From Euryarchaeota archaeon UBA128 (GTDB lineage: Archaea; Thermoplasmatota; Poseidoniia; Poseidoniales; Poseidoniaceae): a DNA stretch of 9,248 nt. Numbering within the stretch: position 1 is the first letter of the stretch; each line of letters opens with the position of its first letter. Below are positions 1 through 5,775 of this stretch, in pieces. The stretch is from positions 1-9,248 of the forward strand of contig DALZ01000116.1 of assembly GCA_002496955.1 (NCBI GenBank). The letters run 5' to 3'. The position numbers were made by a program, and so were the translations under genes. The notes under the pieces are model-generated. The model ran no database searches. It saw nothing but the letters and a program-made list of their open reading frames with translations, and was not told where the DNA came from.

Positions 1-618
1 TTTCGGTACGTCACCGTCGAGCCATGCGTTGAGCGTGACAAATGACTCCTCGTCGCCACGGTAATAGTCAGCATGGCCGTATCGATGTTTCATGAAGTTA
101 ATTTTTTCATTATCTGCATATAAATCTCCCCAAACATAATCGCCAACAATACCAACACGGTAATCATAAATTCCATCCTGGTTACTATCATGCTCACTCG
201 CTAATGTCCACCCATCCTGCGTCCCGGGATGGTCTGGATGGAAATTATTCAACCCTTCATTTGGCCTCGATGGTATTCCTGTCGCCATTTCTTTAACACA
301 CGATGCCGTCATAGTTAGTGGATTAGTTAACACATCAATATAGGTGCCATTACGCTTTTTTGCGTGCAAGTTGGGCATCAATTCTTGATTATCCATTAGG
401 GATTGTCTACCGCCGTCAAGAACTATGAACAACAAACCTTCACTCAGTTTTTCATCTTCTGATGGTGGTGCCTCGACTCCATCTTTTGGTGCGGGTGCAT
501 CTGAAATAATGTATGCACCTGTGTAAATAAAGGACGGTAAAGCCAAAATGGCCACCATGAAAACAACAAGTAGCAGGAAGTTACGACCAGCAATTTTAGA
601 CCAGTCGGATTTTTCCAT
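1..618 (-). CDS. Membrane-anchored alkaline-phosphatase-superfamily phosphodiesterase/phosphotransferase (5' part only)
   Basis: Translating the minus strand from the ATG at 616-618 gives 206 uninterrupted residues to the window edge, so the C-terminal part is missing. Residues 13-38 form a hydrophobic segment after a short charged start, a likely signal anchor that would place the catalytic domain outside the cell. A Pro/Glu/Asp-rich linker (about 41-57) follows. The domain begins with a strand ending in FIVLDGGR (64-71), where D68 fits the first metal ligand of the superfamily. The stretch NPLTMTAS (99-106), then ATGIPSR (112-118), fits the nucleophile Thr region, and GDYVWGDLY (159-167) resembles the GDDTW-LF motif of GPI ethanolamine-phosphate transferases (PIG-N/O/G) and related type I phosphodiesterases. 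The family call is from remembered motifs and the true substrate is unknown. The upstream gene on the same strand ends 85 bp away. There is no clear Shine-Dalgarno; an AT-rich TATA-like stretch (638-645) lies 20-27 bp upstream of the ATG, so a leaderless transcript is possible. Confidence 0.72.
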   Translation of the reverse strand, partial: MEKSDWSKIAGRNFLLLVVFMVAILALPSFIYTGAYIISDAPAPKDGVEAPPSEDEKLSEGLLFIVLDGGRQSLMDNQELMPNLHAKKRNGTYIDVLTNPLTMTASCVKEMATGIPSRPNEGLNNFHPDHPGTQDGWTLASEHDSNQDGIYDYRVGIVGDYVWGDLYADNEKINFMKHRYGHADYYRGDEESFVTLNAWLDGDVPK

Positions 619-703
619 ACGGGCTGAATTTGAACTAGATACTTAATTCTCGTGTCGATTTCAACAAGGAAGTGGTTGATTTGGTAGTATTGTTGGTATT
701 CCG

Positions 704-1789
704 TTAACGGTTTTCGTTTAAATTTACAATGGCGACTTCCAGTCTTTCATGGGTCGGATGAACTTCTACAAGCATAACCTGAACATCAACAATTTCTGCA
801 ATCTCCTCCGCAGCAGATAGTGGTAACTCAATTCGACGAGCAACAGGGTCGTATCTTATCCAGCCTTCGGATAATTCAAGTTGTTCAGATAATTCCTCAA
901 TATCATCTCTGGCATCTGACTCATCGGTTGGAATAGCTCCAAACAAAATAGTATCATCATCGCTTAATACTTCATATGGTCGTAAGGTTATCTCAGCCCG
1001 TCTGCGGAATCTGGCTCTTAACTGTCCGGCATCTTTGAAATTGGCACTGCAGAACTTTACGTGGAAACTCATGTCTTTGGCATGTTGTTTCAGCTTGATT
1101 GCTAGTTCATATGAGCCCTCTGCAGCTGCCGTCATTGAGCCACTTAGGTTGAATCCACGGATGTCCATATTGCCTTGATTACCCACGGTAATCTCGAGTT
1201 CATTGAGGTTGAGGAATTGGACGTTAGAACCATGCATTTCCTCCAACAAATCGAATAGTGAATCGGCCTTGTCGGGCTCGCACGGTAGTTCCACGCCAAC
1301 ATTAATGCCCATTCGGTGACATTCATCTATTACTTCCCGGTATCGTTGTAGACTACCATCCAATAGATGAAAACGGATTTCATCAAGACCTGCGTCAGCA
1401 AATCTAGCGCAATTTACTGGATTGAATGGGATTGATGTGTATAGGTGAATGTGATGTTCCGGGCCGAAAGCCGATTTCAACTGTCTAATCGCCTCGAGTG
1501 ATTTTTCCATGTCGAGCATTGGATCGCCACCTGTTATACCGGTACCTGTAGCGTTCATTGCCCGACCCTCTTCAATCACCTCACTCCAATCTCGGCATCG
1601 TCGCTCATTGGCGAACATGTCAGGCGATTCCCGGCGATTATCAGAAAGTGGACAGTAATCACATCCCCAGTGACACTTTCCAGTAACAAATAGAACAAGT
1701 TTACTGCCTCGCTGACACTGAACACACCCCTCTGCCTCGCCTATTTCGGCGGGTGAAATCTCAGTGGCCATGGGCAGTGGACCTAGCAT
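704..1789 (-). CDS. Radical SAM protein of the COG2108 type, related to pyruvate formate-lyase activating enzymes
   Basis: The 361-residue product has the radical SAM signature CHWGCDYC (C39, C43, C46) that binds a 4Fe-4S cluster and S-adenosylmethionine, followed by GITGGDP (84-90), the GGE-like SAM-contacting motif. A further pair, C22-x2-C25, sits just before the signature, and FCSANFKDAGQLR (246-258) matches a motif I recall from the COG2108 family, mainly archaeal and of unknown reaction. The C-terminal 100 residues (after about 270) form a separate acidic alpha/beta region. The protein is cytoplasmic, with no signal peptide or membrane segment. The start at 1789 is preferred to the Met at residue 7 because GGAGTGGTG lies 5-14 nt upstream on the minus strand (1795-1803). 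It follows pdxT with a 48-bp gap and is probably co-transcribed with it. The substrate cannot be read from the sequence; the family assignment is firm, the function is not. Confidence 0.88.
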   Translation of the reverse strand: MLGPLPMATEISPAEIGEAEGCVQCQRGSKLVLFVTGKCHWGCDYCPLSDNRRESPDMFANERRCRDWSEVIEEGRAMNATGTGITGGDPMLDMEKSLEAIRQLKSAFGPEHHIHLYTSIPFNPVNCARFADAGLDEIRFHLLDGSLQRYREVIDECHRMGINVGVELPCEPDKADSLFDLLEEMHGSNVQFLNLNELEITVGNQGNMDIRGFNLSGSMTAAAEGSYELAIKLKQHAKDMSFHVKFCSANFKDAGQLRARFRRRAEITLRPYEVLSDDDTILFGAIPTDESDARDDIEELSEQLELSEGWIRYDPVARRIELPLSAAEEIAEIVDVQVMLVEVHPTHERLEVAIVNLNENR

Positions 1790-1837
1790 AACAACACCAC
1801 TCCGGATTCTTTTAGGGTTTCAAAGTCTCGTATGACT

Positions 1838-2527
1838 TCACATGCTATCATTGGTTATTTTATCGATAAGCCAGCGATGAAATCGTCGATCTTCAGTAAG
1901 TTCGGGGTGGAAGGTAAGCGCTAGCTTGTTGTCCTGCATTACCCCGACGGTTTCTCCGTTTAACTTGACAATTTTTTCACAATTGATTGTGTTTTCGATG
2001 AACCTAGGGGCGCGGATAAATACTCCGGGGAAATCATTACTTTCGCGCTTTGCCGCTTGGCTTGACATCGGCAGTGGTTTATGGTTGAATTTGTCCCGCG
2101 ATAATTCATAATAAGACTCACTGGAGGGTTGCGGAGTTTCAAGATTTACCTGTAATGGGGCTTCAAATGAAAACCGCTGTCTTCCCCAAGCGTTGCGCGA
2201 TACCTCTGCATCAATAAATCGGTCGTGTTTACTTCCGGGGTTTGCTAGTAATATTGCACCAGCACAAGTGCCAAGAACCGGTCGGTTGGGGTGGCTAATC
2301 ATCCAAGCAAATATACCATTCAACAGCGATTCACTCTGGCTTGCAATACGCATCGTTGTCGATTCACCACCCGGAAGGATCAGCGCATGAATTGAGTCAT
2401 CAACCTGTTTTGATTTGCGTAACTCAACAATTTCAATAGTCTTGCCTAATTCAATCGCGGCGTGTTGGAGTGCCTCACAATGTTCGTGACGAGCGCCCTG
2501 TAACATTGCTACTCCAACGCGCACCAT
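1838..2527 (-). CDS. pdxT: Pyridoxal 5'-phosphate synthase glutaminase subunit PdxT
   Basis: PdxT hydrolyses glutamine and passes ammonia to PdxS, which makes PLP from ribose/ribulose 5-phosphate and glyceraldehyde 3-phosphate. The class I glutaminase features are present: LPGGEST (51-57, oxyanion region), GTCAG with nucleophile C88, and FHPEL with H207 and E209 completing the triad. RNAWGRQ (111-117) and GVFIRAP (168-174) are also typical of PdxT. The protein is 229 residues against roughly 190-200 in most family members. The excess sits between about 125 and 165, where a short loop is usual. No pdxS gene is in the window, so the partner must lie elsewhere. The start at 2527 gives the conserved opening strand (VRVGVAMLQGARHEH). 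No strong Shine-Dalgarno precedes it, and the gene diverges from the aminotransferase gene across 79 bp. Confidence 0.93.
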   Translation of the reverse strand: MVRVGVAMLQGARHEHCEALQHAAIELGKTIEIVELRKSKQVDDSIHALILPGGESTTMRIASQSESLLNGIFAWMISHPNRPVLGTCAGAILLANPGSKHDRFIDAEVSRNAWGRQRFSFEAPLQVNLETPQPSSESYYELSRDKFNHKPLPMSSQAAKRESNDFPGVFIRAPRFIENTINCEKIVKLNGETVGVMQDNKLALTFHPELTEDRRFHRWLIDKITNDSM

Positions 2528-2563
2528 GATGACCGGTTATACTTGACCTCTATCAGTTCGCCG

Positions 2564-2580
2564 CTTTATTACATTAATTG
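2564..2580. promoter_or_regulatory. AT-rich putative promoter core between divergent pdxT and aminotransferase genes
   Basis: The 79-bp divergent spacer 2528-2606 has one AT-rich block. CTTTATTA (2564-2571) lies 36-43 bp upstream of the aminotransferase ATG, and its complement TAATAAAG lies 37-44 bp upstream of the pdxT ATG. Either reading is compatible with an archaeal TATA box giving a short leader. This is position-and-composition evidence only; no BRE element stands out. Confidence 0.3.
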
Positions 2581-2606
2581 AATAACCTGCACTATCAGCA
2601 AGGACT

Positions 2607-3791
2607 ATGGCAGAGTATCGCGGCGACTGCTTCTTAGTCCCCGGCCCGGTTCGCATGAACCAAAATTGTCTAGATGCGATGGCAACACCTGTCATAACAG
2701 CTCGGGGAAAAGAGTTTCGCGAGGTTATGGCTGAACTAAATTCTGGTTTGAGGTATGCATTTAATCTAACTCCTTCCAAGCCCGAAAAACACACCCAGTC
2801 TTGGTCGGGTGAGGACGACTTCAAGGTAATGGCAGTTTCTGGTAGCGGGACTGCGGCCATGGAGATGATTATTGCGAATAGATTCAGACCTAACGATTTG
2901 GTCTTGGTGCCGACCAACGGCAAATTTGGCGAAAGGGTAGCAGAAATGTGCAAGCGATTTTGTAATGTTAAGCATATCAAATACGACTGGGGAAGAGCAT
3001 TCGACTTATATGAACTAGAGCAGCAATTAGAAAGAAAATGCTATGAAGCACTACTAATCTGTCACAATGAGACTAGCTCGGGGATTACTCAGGATGCACC
3101 GGCAATTGCAGAAATGTGTAATCGTTATCAAACCTCATTTATCCTTGACGGTATCACATCAATTGGTGGCCTACCTGTTGACTTAACTACGTGGAATGTG
3201 GAAGCAGCGGCCATGGGTGCACAGAAGTGTACTGCAGGCCCATCTGGCATTGCGGCAATTGCGTTTAATTCGAGATTTCACGACCGATGCAAAGCGATTA
3301 AAGAACAAGGTGACATCAATGCATTGTTCTATCTAGACTTTATTTCTGCATATTCGAAAGGGAATGATGACCAGACACCTTGGACTCCCGCGATTAATTT
3401 AGCAATGGGTTGGTCTGCGGCACTAAACACGCTAAAGGAAGAGGGTTTAGCAAAACGTTGGGAGAGGTGTCAAAATTTATCCAACGGTGTTCAAAACTTA
3501 TTCTCCGATCTTGGTTTTGAACTATTAGCAGACTTATCTCAAAGAAGTCCTACAGTAACTGCAATATTATACCCAGAAGGTATCGATGACAGTTGGCGCA
3601 CTGACCTGAAAGAGAAGTTTGACACACAGGTCATAGGCGCTCAAGACCATCTCAAAGGTAAGATGTTCCGCATCGGTTCAATGGGTGAAACAACAGCAGC
3701 TGAAATGATCGAGGGTTGCAAGCGGATGATCGAGTGTTTCAAACACCACGGGCATAAACTACCAGATGTTGATGTTGCGAGTTATTTTTGA
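2607..3791 (+). CDS. PLP-dependent class V aminotransferase, alanine/serine-glyoxylate (serine-pyruvate) aminotransferase type
   Basis: The 394-residue protein has the fold-type I class V layout. FLVPGPVRM (9-17) is the family's opening. SGSGTAAME (78-86) forms the PLP-phosphate loop, HNETSSG (153-159) and LDGITSIGG (180-188, with D181 for the pyridine nitrogen) line the cofactor, and GAQKCTAGPSG (204-214) carries the Schiff-base K207. R355 in FRIGSMG fits the conserved substrate-carboxylate arginine. It probably transfers an amino group between alanine, serine or aspartate and glyoxylate or pyruvate in the cytoplasm; exact substrates are not readable. Residues about 55-70 form a charged insertion ahead of the PLP loop compared with the usual short connection. 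Start: ATG at 2607, with AGGA only 2 nt upstream, so Shine-Dalgarno support is weak, but the motif begins nine residues in. It is followed after 9 bp by the NMN adenylyltransferase gene, which suggests one transcript. Confidence 0.9.
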   Translation: MAEYRGDCFLVPGPVRMNQNCLDAMATPVITARGKEFREVMAELNSGLRYAFNLTPSKPEKHTQSWSGEDDFKVMAVSGSGTAAMEMIIANRFRPNDLVLVPTNGKFGERVAEMCKRFCNVKHIKYDWGRAFDLYELEQQLERKCYEALLICHNETSSGITQDAPAIAEMCNRYQTSFILDGITSIGGLPVDLTTWNVEAAAMGAQKCTAGPSGIAAIAFNSRFHDRCKAIKEQGDINALFYLDFISAYSKGNDDQTPWTPAINLAMGWSAALNTLKEEGLAKRWERCQNLSNGVQNLFSDLGFELLADLSQRSPTVTAILYPEGIDDSWRTDLKEKFDTQVIGAQDHLKGKMFRIGSMGETTAAEMIEGCKRMIECFKHHGHKLPDVDVASYF

Positions 3792-3795
3792 GGTG
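3790..3795 (+). promoter_or_regulatory. Shine-Dalgarno sequence of the NMN adenylyltransferase gene, overlapping the upstream stop codon
   Basis: GAGGTG begins within the TGA stop of the aminotransferase gene (3789-3791) and ends 5 nt before the ATG at 3801. It fixes the start of the second gene and supports translational coupling of the pair. Confidence 0.75.
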
Positions 3796-3800
3796 TAATA

Positions 3801-4349
3801 ATGAGTAATTACATTGTTCTTGGACGTTTCCAACCACTACACAAAGGCCATGAATACTTACTCAATTCGGCGTTTGACCTAGCCGGAGACAACAAACTCA
3901 CCATTGCGGTTGGCTCTGCCCAAAAAGGCTGGGAAGCGAACAACCCATGGACTTTTGATGAGCGGCAAGCCATGATACAGGCGTGGTTGGACATCAATAA
4001 CAAGACCGCTAATATTGTAGGAATTGATGATATCAACGACCCACCAAACTGGGTTGAGCATGCAACACAATACCACGGAAAAGGCATCCTAGTGACTTCA
4101 AATCTGGCCACCAAGGAGCTCTATGAAGCGGCAGATTTCGCAGTTGATTACATACCGCTGTCAAATAGAGATGGGTATGAAGGATGGCGGGTTAGACAAA
4201 CGCTTCTGATGCTATCAACAGTGTTTGAGGATGATGCCGCAAAACAAGTCATGTCAGCAACAATACCTTCTGCAGTTGTTGAATGGTTGGTCAACAACGA
4301 TGCAATTTTTCGCCTCTCAACAATGGTTAGTGGGATGAATGTAGGTTAG
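3801..4349 (+). CDS. nadM: Archaeal-type nicotinamide-nucleotide (NMN) adenylyltransferase, with altered C-terminal motif
   Basis: This enzyme joins NMN and ATP to form NAD, the last step of NAD synthesis, in the cytoplasm. The 182-residue protein opens with GRFQPLHKGH (8-17), the nucleotidyltransferase HxGH motif (H14, H17). GSAQKGWEANNPWTFDER (38-55) matches the archaeal GSAQ...NPFTAGER block. The length matches the single-domain archaeal enzyme (about 170-180). In the family the C-terminal motif reads Y-S-G-T-x-V/I-R; here the aligned segment is YEGWRVR (126-132). The serine and threonine are replaced by Glu and Trp while the arginines are kept. The protein could therefore be a functional variant or act on another nucleotide; NMNAT is still the best family call. 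It is the second gene after the aminotransferase. Its TAG stop overlaps the convergent grpE stop by 4 bp. Confidence 0.85.
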   Translation: MSNYIVLGRFQPLHKGHEYLLNSAFDLAGDNKLTIAVGSAQKGWEANNPWTFDERQAMIQAWLDINNKTANIVGIDDINDPPNWVEHATQYHGKGILVTSNLATKELYEAADFAVDYIPLSNRDGYEGWRVRQTLLMLSTVFEDDAAKQVMSATIPSAVVEWLVNNDAIFRLSTMVSGMNVG

Positions 4350-4903
4350 TCTTCCGAGGCAACAACAACCCTAGCAGCAACTAAGACTCTCTGCTTGTAC
4401 ATATATCCCGCTTCAATAACATCAACCACGGTACCACTAGGGAAATTCTCTGAGGCAGGTATAGTTGTTATCGCGTCCATTGTTGCCGGGTCGAACTTCA
4501 TGTTTTTTGCGGTTATTTCCGTAACCCCATCGCCGGATAACTCATGCCACATTTTGTTTCTGAGCATCCGCAAACCTTGAGCTAGCGGCGATTGGTCCTC
4601 ATCATCAATGTTGTTCATTGCTCGGTCGACGTCCGCTAGTACGGTCAGCATTTTTCTTGCCAGTCCCATGCCGGCGTATTGGAGCATCTCTGATTTTTCT
4701 GCCATGAAACGTTTCCTGATATTTTGTATCTCAGCCTCTTTGTAGGCGATTTCTGTTTCCGCCTTTTCTGCTCGGGTGATAGCAGCTTCAAGTGGGTCTG
4801 CCTCTTCTTCAACTCCTACTTCTAGAGTCTCTGCACCCTCTTCGATGACCGGTAACTCATCGTCTACAGATTCGATGGTAATCTCATCATTGTCATCTGA
4901 CAT
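4346..4903 (-). CDS. grpE: GrpE, nucleotide-exchange co-chaperone of DnaK (Hsp70)
   Basis: GrpE releases ADP from DnaK and so resets the Hsp70 folding cycle. The 185-residue protein shows the family layout: a very acidic disordered N-terminus (1-38), a long coiled-coil helix (about 40-78, heptad-like Ala/Glu/Ile), the region MLTVLADVDRAMNN (85-98) matching the LLPVLDNLERAL helix, and the C-terminal beta domain with KFDPATMDAI (136-145), FPSGTVVDVIEAGY (154-167) and RVLVAARVVV (172-181). The usual His of FDP-xxHEA is Met here. No dnaK or dnaJ gene lies in the window, which is unlike many genomes where they sit together. The gene follows the unrecognised 243-residue gene by 39 bp. No Shine-Dalgarno is seen before the ATG at 4903. 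The 3' end overlaps the NMN adenylyltransferase stop codon by 4 bp in convergent orientation. Confidence 0.92.
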   Translation of the reverse strand: MSDDNDEITIESVDDELPVIEEGAETLEVGVEEEADPLEAAITRAEKAETEIAYKEAEIQNIRKRFMAEKSEMLQYAGMGLARKMLTVLADVDRAMNNIDDEDQSPLAQGLRMLRNKMWHELSGDGVTEITAKNMKFDPATMDAITTIPASENFPSGTVVDVIEAGYMYKQRVLVAARVVVASED

Positions 4904-4939
4904 GGTGCTTGGTAAGGGCAGTTATTTTTCAAACCGTCG

Positions 4940-4947
4940 TATTTATC
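4940..4947 (-). promoter_or_regulatory. Possible TATA box for grpE
   Basis: On the minus strand the octamer GATAAATA lies 37-44 bp upstream of the grpE ATG and overlaps the stop codon of the preceding gene (4943-4945). The spacing would give a leader of about a dozen bases. It could let grpE be transcribed separately from the upstream gene, for example on heat stress. This rests on sequence and spacing alone. Confidence 0.3.
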
Positions 4948-5674
4948 CATGTAGATAGTTGGTTAAATTGAATTCACCGTGTCCCCACAGGGCAGCATCA
5001 AGGTGTTCTCGACCGACTATGCCAATATTTTCAGACGAATTTTGCCACTCGGTTATCGCGTGAACTAGTAACCTTGAATTTCTGGCATGTGCCTCATATG
5101 TTGGGATTATTTTTGGGTCTTCTTTTTCATCCAAGGTTTCACCAAGTTGTTTTCTTCTCTCCATCCAATCAATGCATACTTGATCTGCAAATTCATCCTC
5201 AGGTAGGTTGCTTAGTTTCGAAACCAATGTTTCCCATGTTCCAATTGAGTAGAGCTCAGTGCGGTCTTTGATTTCTCTGCCAAGTGCTACATCTAGGTAT
5301 AAGTATGACCTTGCTTCCCAGCATTCCCAACTACCCGGGCTAGCAAATTGCATGAACTGGAGCAAACCTTCCTCGCCATCATCGAGGTCCTGTAAAACTG
5401 ATTTTACGGCTCCCTCACGTTGGCCAATAGTTTCCATCCAATCGAGAATCTCGGCCTCACAATCAATGTCAAAATCACGGTTTAATCTAGGTAGCTTTTC
5501 TGGTCTTAGATGCCTCATTTTCCCGTTTGTCATCAGGTCATAAACCTGATTCCATTGAGTATCCAAGATTTTATCGAGGGATTTTCGATTGACTAACATC
5601 AGGACAGTTTCAATCCCCATGAGGTAAACCAAGTAATCACCTGCTTTGATGTCATCGGAATACAGAATTTGCAA
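4943..5674 (-). CDS. Unrecognised 243-residue protein, Trp-rich and acidic
   Basis: I do not recognise this protein. The reading frame runs 243 codons with composition like its neighbours and no shadow gene on the other strand, so it is very likely real. It has eight tryptophans (41, 79, 116, 119, 147, 170, 210, 230) and many Glu/Asp. The short motif DWME occurs twice in similar contexts (78-81 and 169-172, each followed by a Q-rich/charged stretch), which hints at two related helical halves. Cysteines are scattered (C72, C118, C167) and no metal-binding or nucleotide-binding motif is visible. No signal peptide is seen; residues 14-28 are fairly hydrophobic but contain Glu, so a soluble protein is more likely. 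The start is uncertain. An in-frame TAA lies two codons upstream, so the longest form must use TTG at 5672-5674, which has no Shine-Dalgarno; the first ATG is codon 19 (about 5620). It lies upstream of grpE on the same strand and diverges from the DRG gene. Confidence 0.75.
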   Translation of the reverse strand: MQILYSDDIKAGDYLVYLMGIETVLMLVNRKSLDKILDTQWNQVYDLMTNGKMRHLRPEKLPRLNRDFDIDCEAEILDWMETIGQREGAVKSVLQDLDDGEEGLLQFMQFASPGSWECWEARSYLYLDVALGREIKDRTELYSIGTWETLVSKLSNLPEDEFADQVCIDWMERRKQLGETLDEKEDPKIIPTYEAHARNSRLLVHAITEWQNSSENIGIVGREHLDAALWGHGEFNLTNYLHG

Positions 5675-5695
5675 AGTTTACTGCATAAAACTAAC

Positions 5696-5704
5696 GAATA
5701 TAAT
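5696..5704. promoter_or_regulatory. Near-symmetrical TATA-like element between divergent genes
   Basis: AATATAATC on the plus strand (GATTATATT on the minus) lies in the 101-bp spacer between the unrecognised gene and the DRG gene. On the minus strand it is 22-30 bp upstream of the TTG start, the right spacing for a leaderless transcript. On the plus strand it would place transcription start near 5725-5730, about 50 bp before the DRG ATG. It could serve either or both directions. Confidence 0.35.
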
Positions 5705-5710
5705 CATCAA

Positions 5711-5733
5711 CTATTGTCTCTCTAACACAATAG
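5711..5733. promoter_or_regulatory. Perfect 7-bp inverted repeat, candidate operator
   Basis: CTATTGT (5711-5717) and ACAATAG (5727-5733) are exact reverse complements separated by 9 bp. The dyad sits just downstream of the TATA-like element as read towards the DRG gene, around its expected transcription start. The arm spacing (16 bp centre to centre, between one and two helical turns) is plausible for a dimeric regulator. As an RNA hairpin it would be short and AT-rich, and no T-run follows it, so a terminator is unlikely. Confidence 0.35.
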
Positions 5734-5765
5734 ATTTCAAGAGTAACCGATATTCAGGTGTGTTT

Positions 5766-5770
5766 AGGGG
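5766..5770 (+). promoter_or_regulatory. Shine-Dalgarno sequence that fixes the DRG start
   Basis: AGGGG lies 5 nt upstream of the ATG at 5776-5778. This supports that ATG over an in-frame GTG six codons earlier (5758), which would place the ribosome-binding sequence inside the coding region. Confidence 0.7.
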
Positions 5771-5775
5771 TCAAC

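Noticed and set aside
619..703. Terminator or small RNA between the radical SAM gene and the left-edge enzyme gene
   Set aside because: The 85 bp hold no stable inverted repeat and no T-run on the transcribed strand; only an AT-rich stretch possibly used as a promoter is visible.
2537..2980. A 147-codon open frame on the minus strand overlapping the divergent spacer and the aminotransferase start
   Set aside because: It lies opposite the conserved N-terminal half of the aminotransferase, its translation shows no recognisable domain, and it would cover the divergent promoter region.
2607..3791. Aminotransferase as a second cysteine desulfurase
   Set aside because: It lacks the catalytic Cys loop and the HHSD/AHK motifs of SufS, and its VPGP, GSGTAAME and QKC-x-GPSG motifs place it with alanine/serine-glyoxylate aminotransferases.
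3809..4114. A 101-codon minus-strand frame opposite the NMN adenylyltransferase gene
   Set aside because: The sense strand carries clear family motifs over the same span, and the antisense product has no features.
5758..5775. GTG at 5758 as start of the DRG gene
   Set aside because: AGGGG placed 5 nt before the ATG at 5776, and the family's usual N-terminus beginning there, favour the shorter form.
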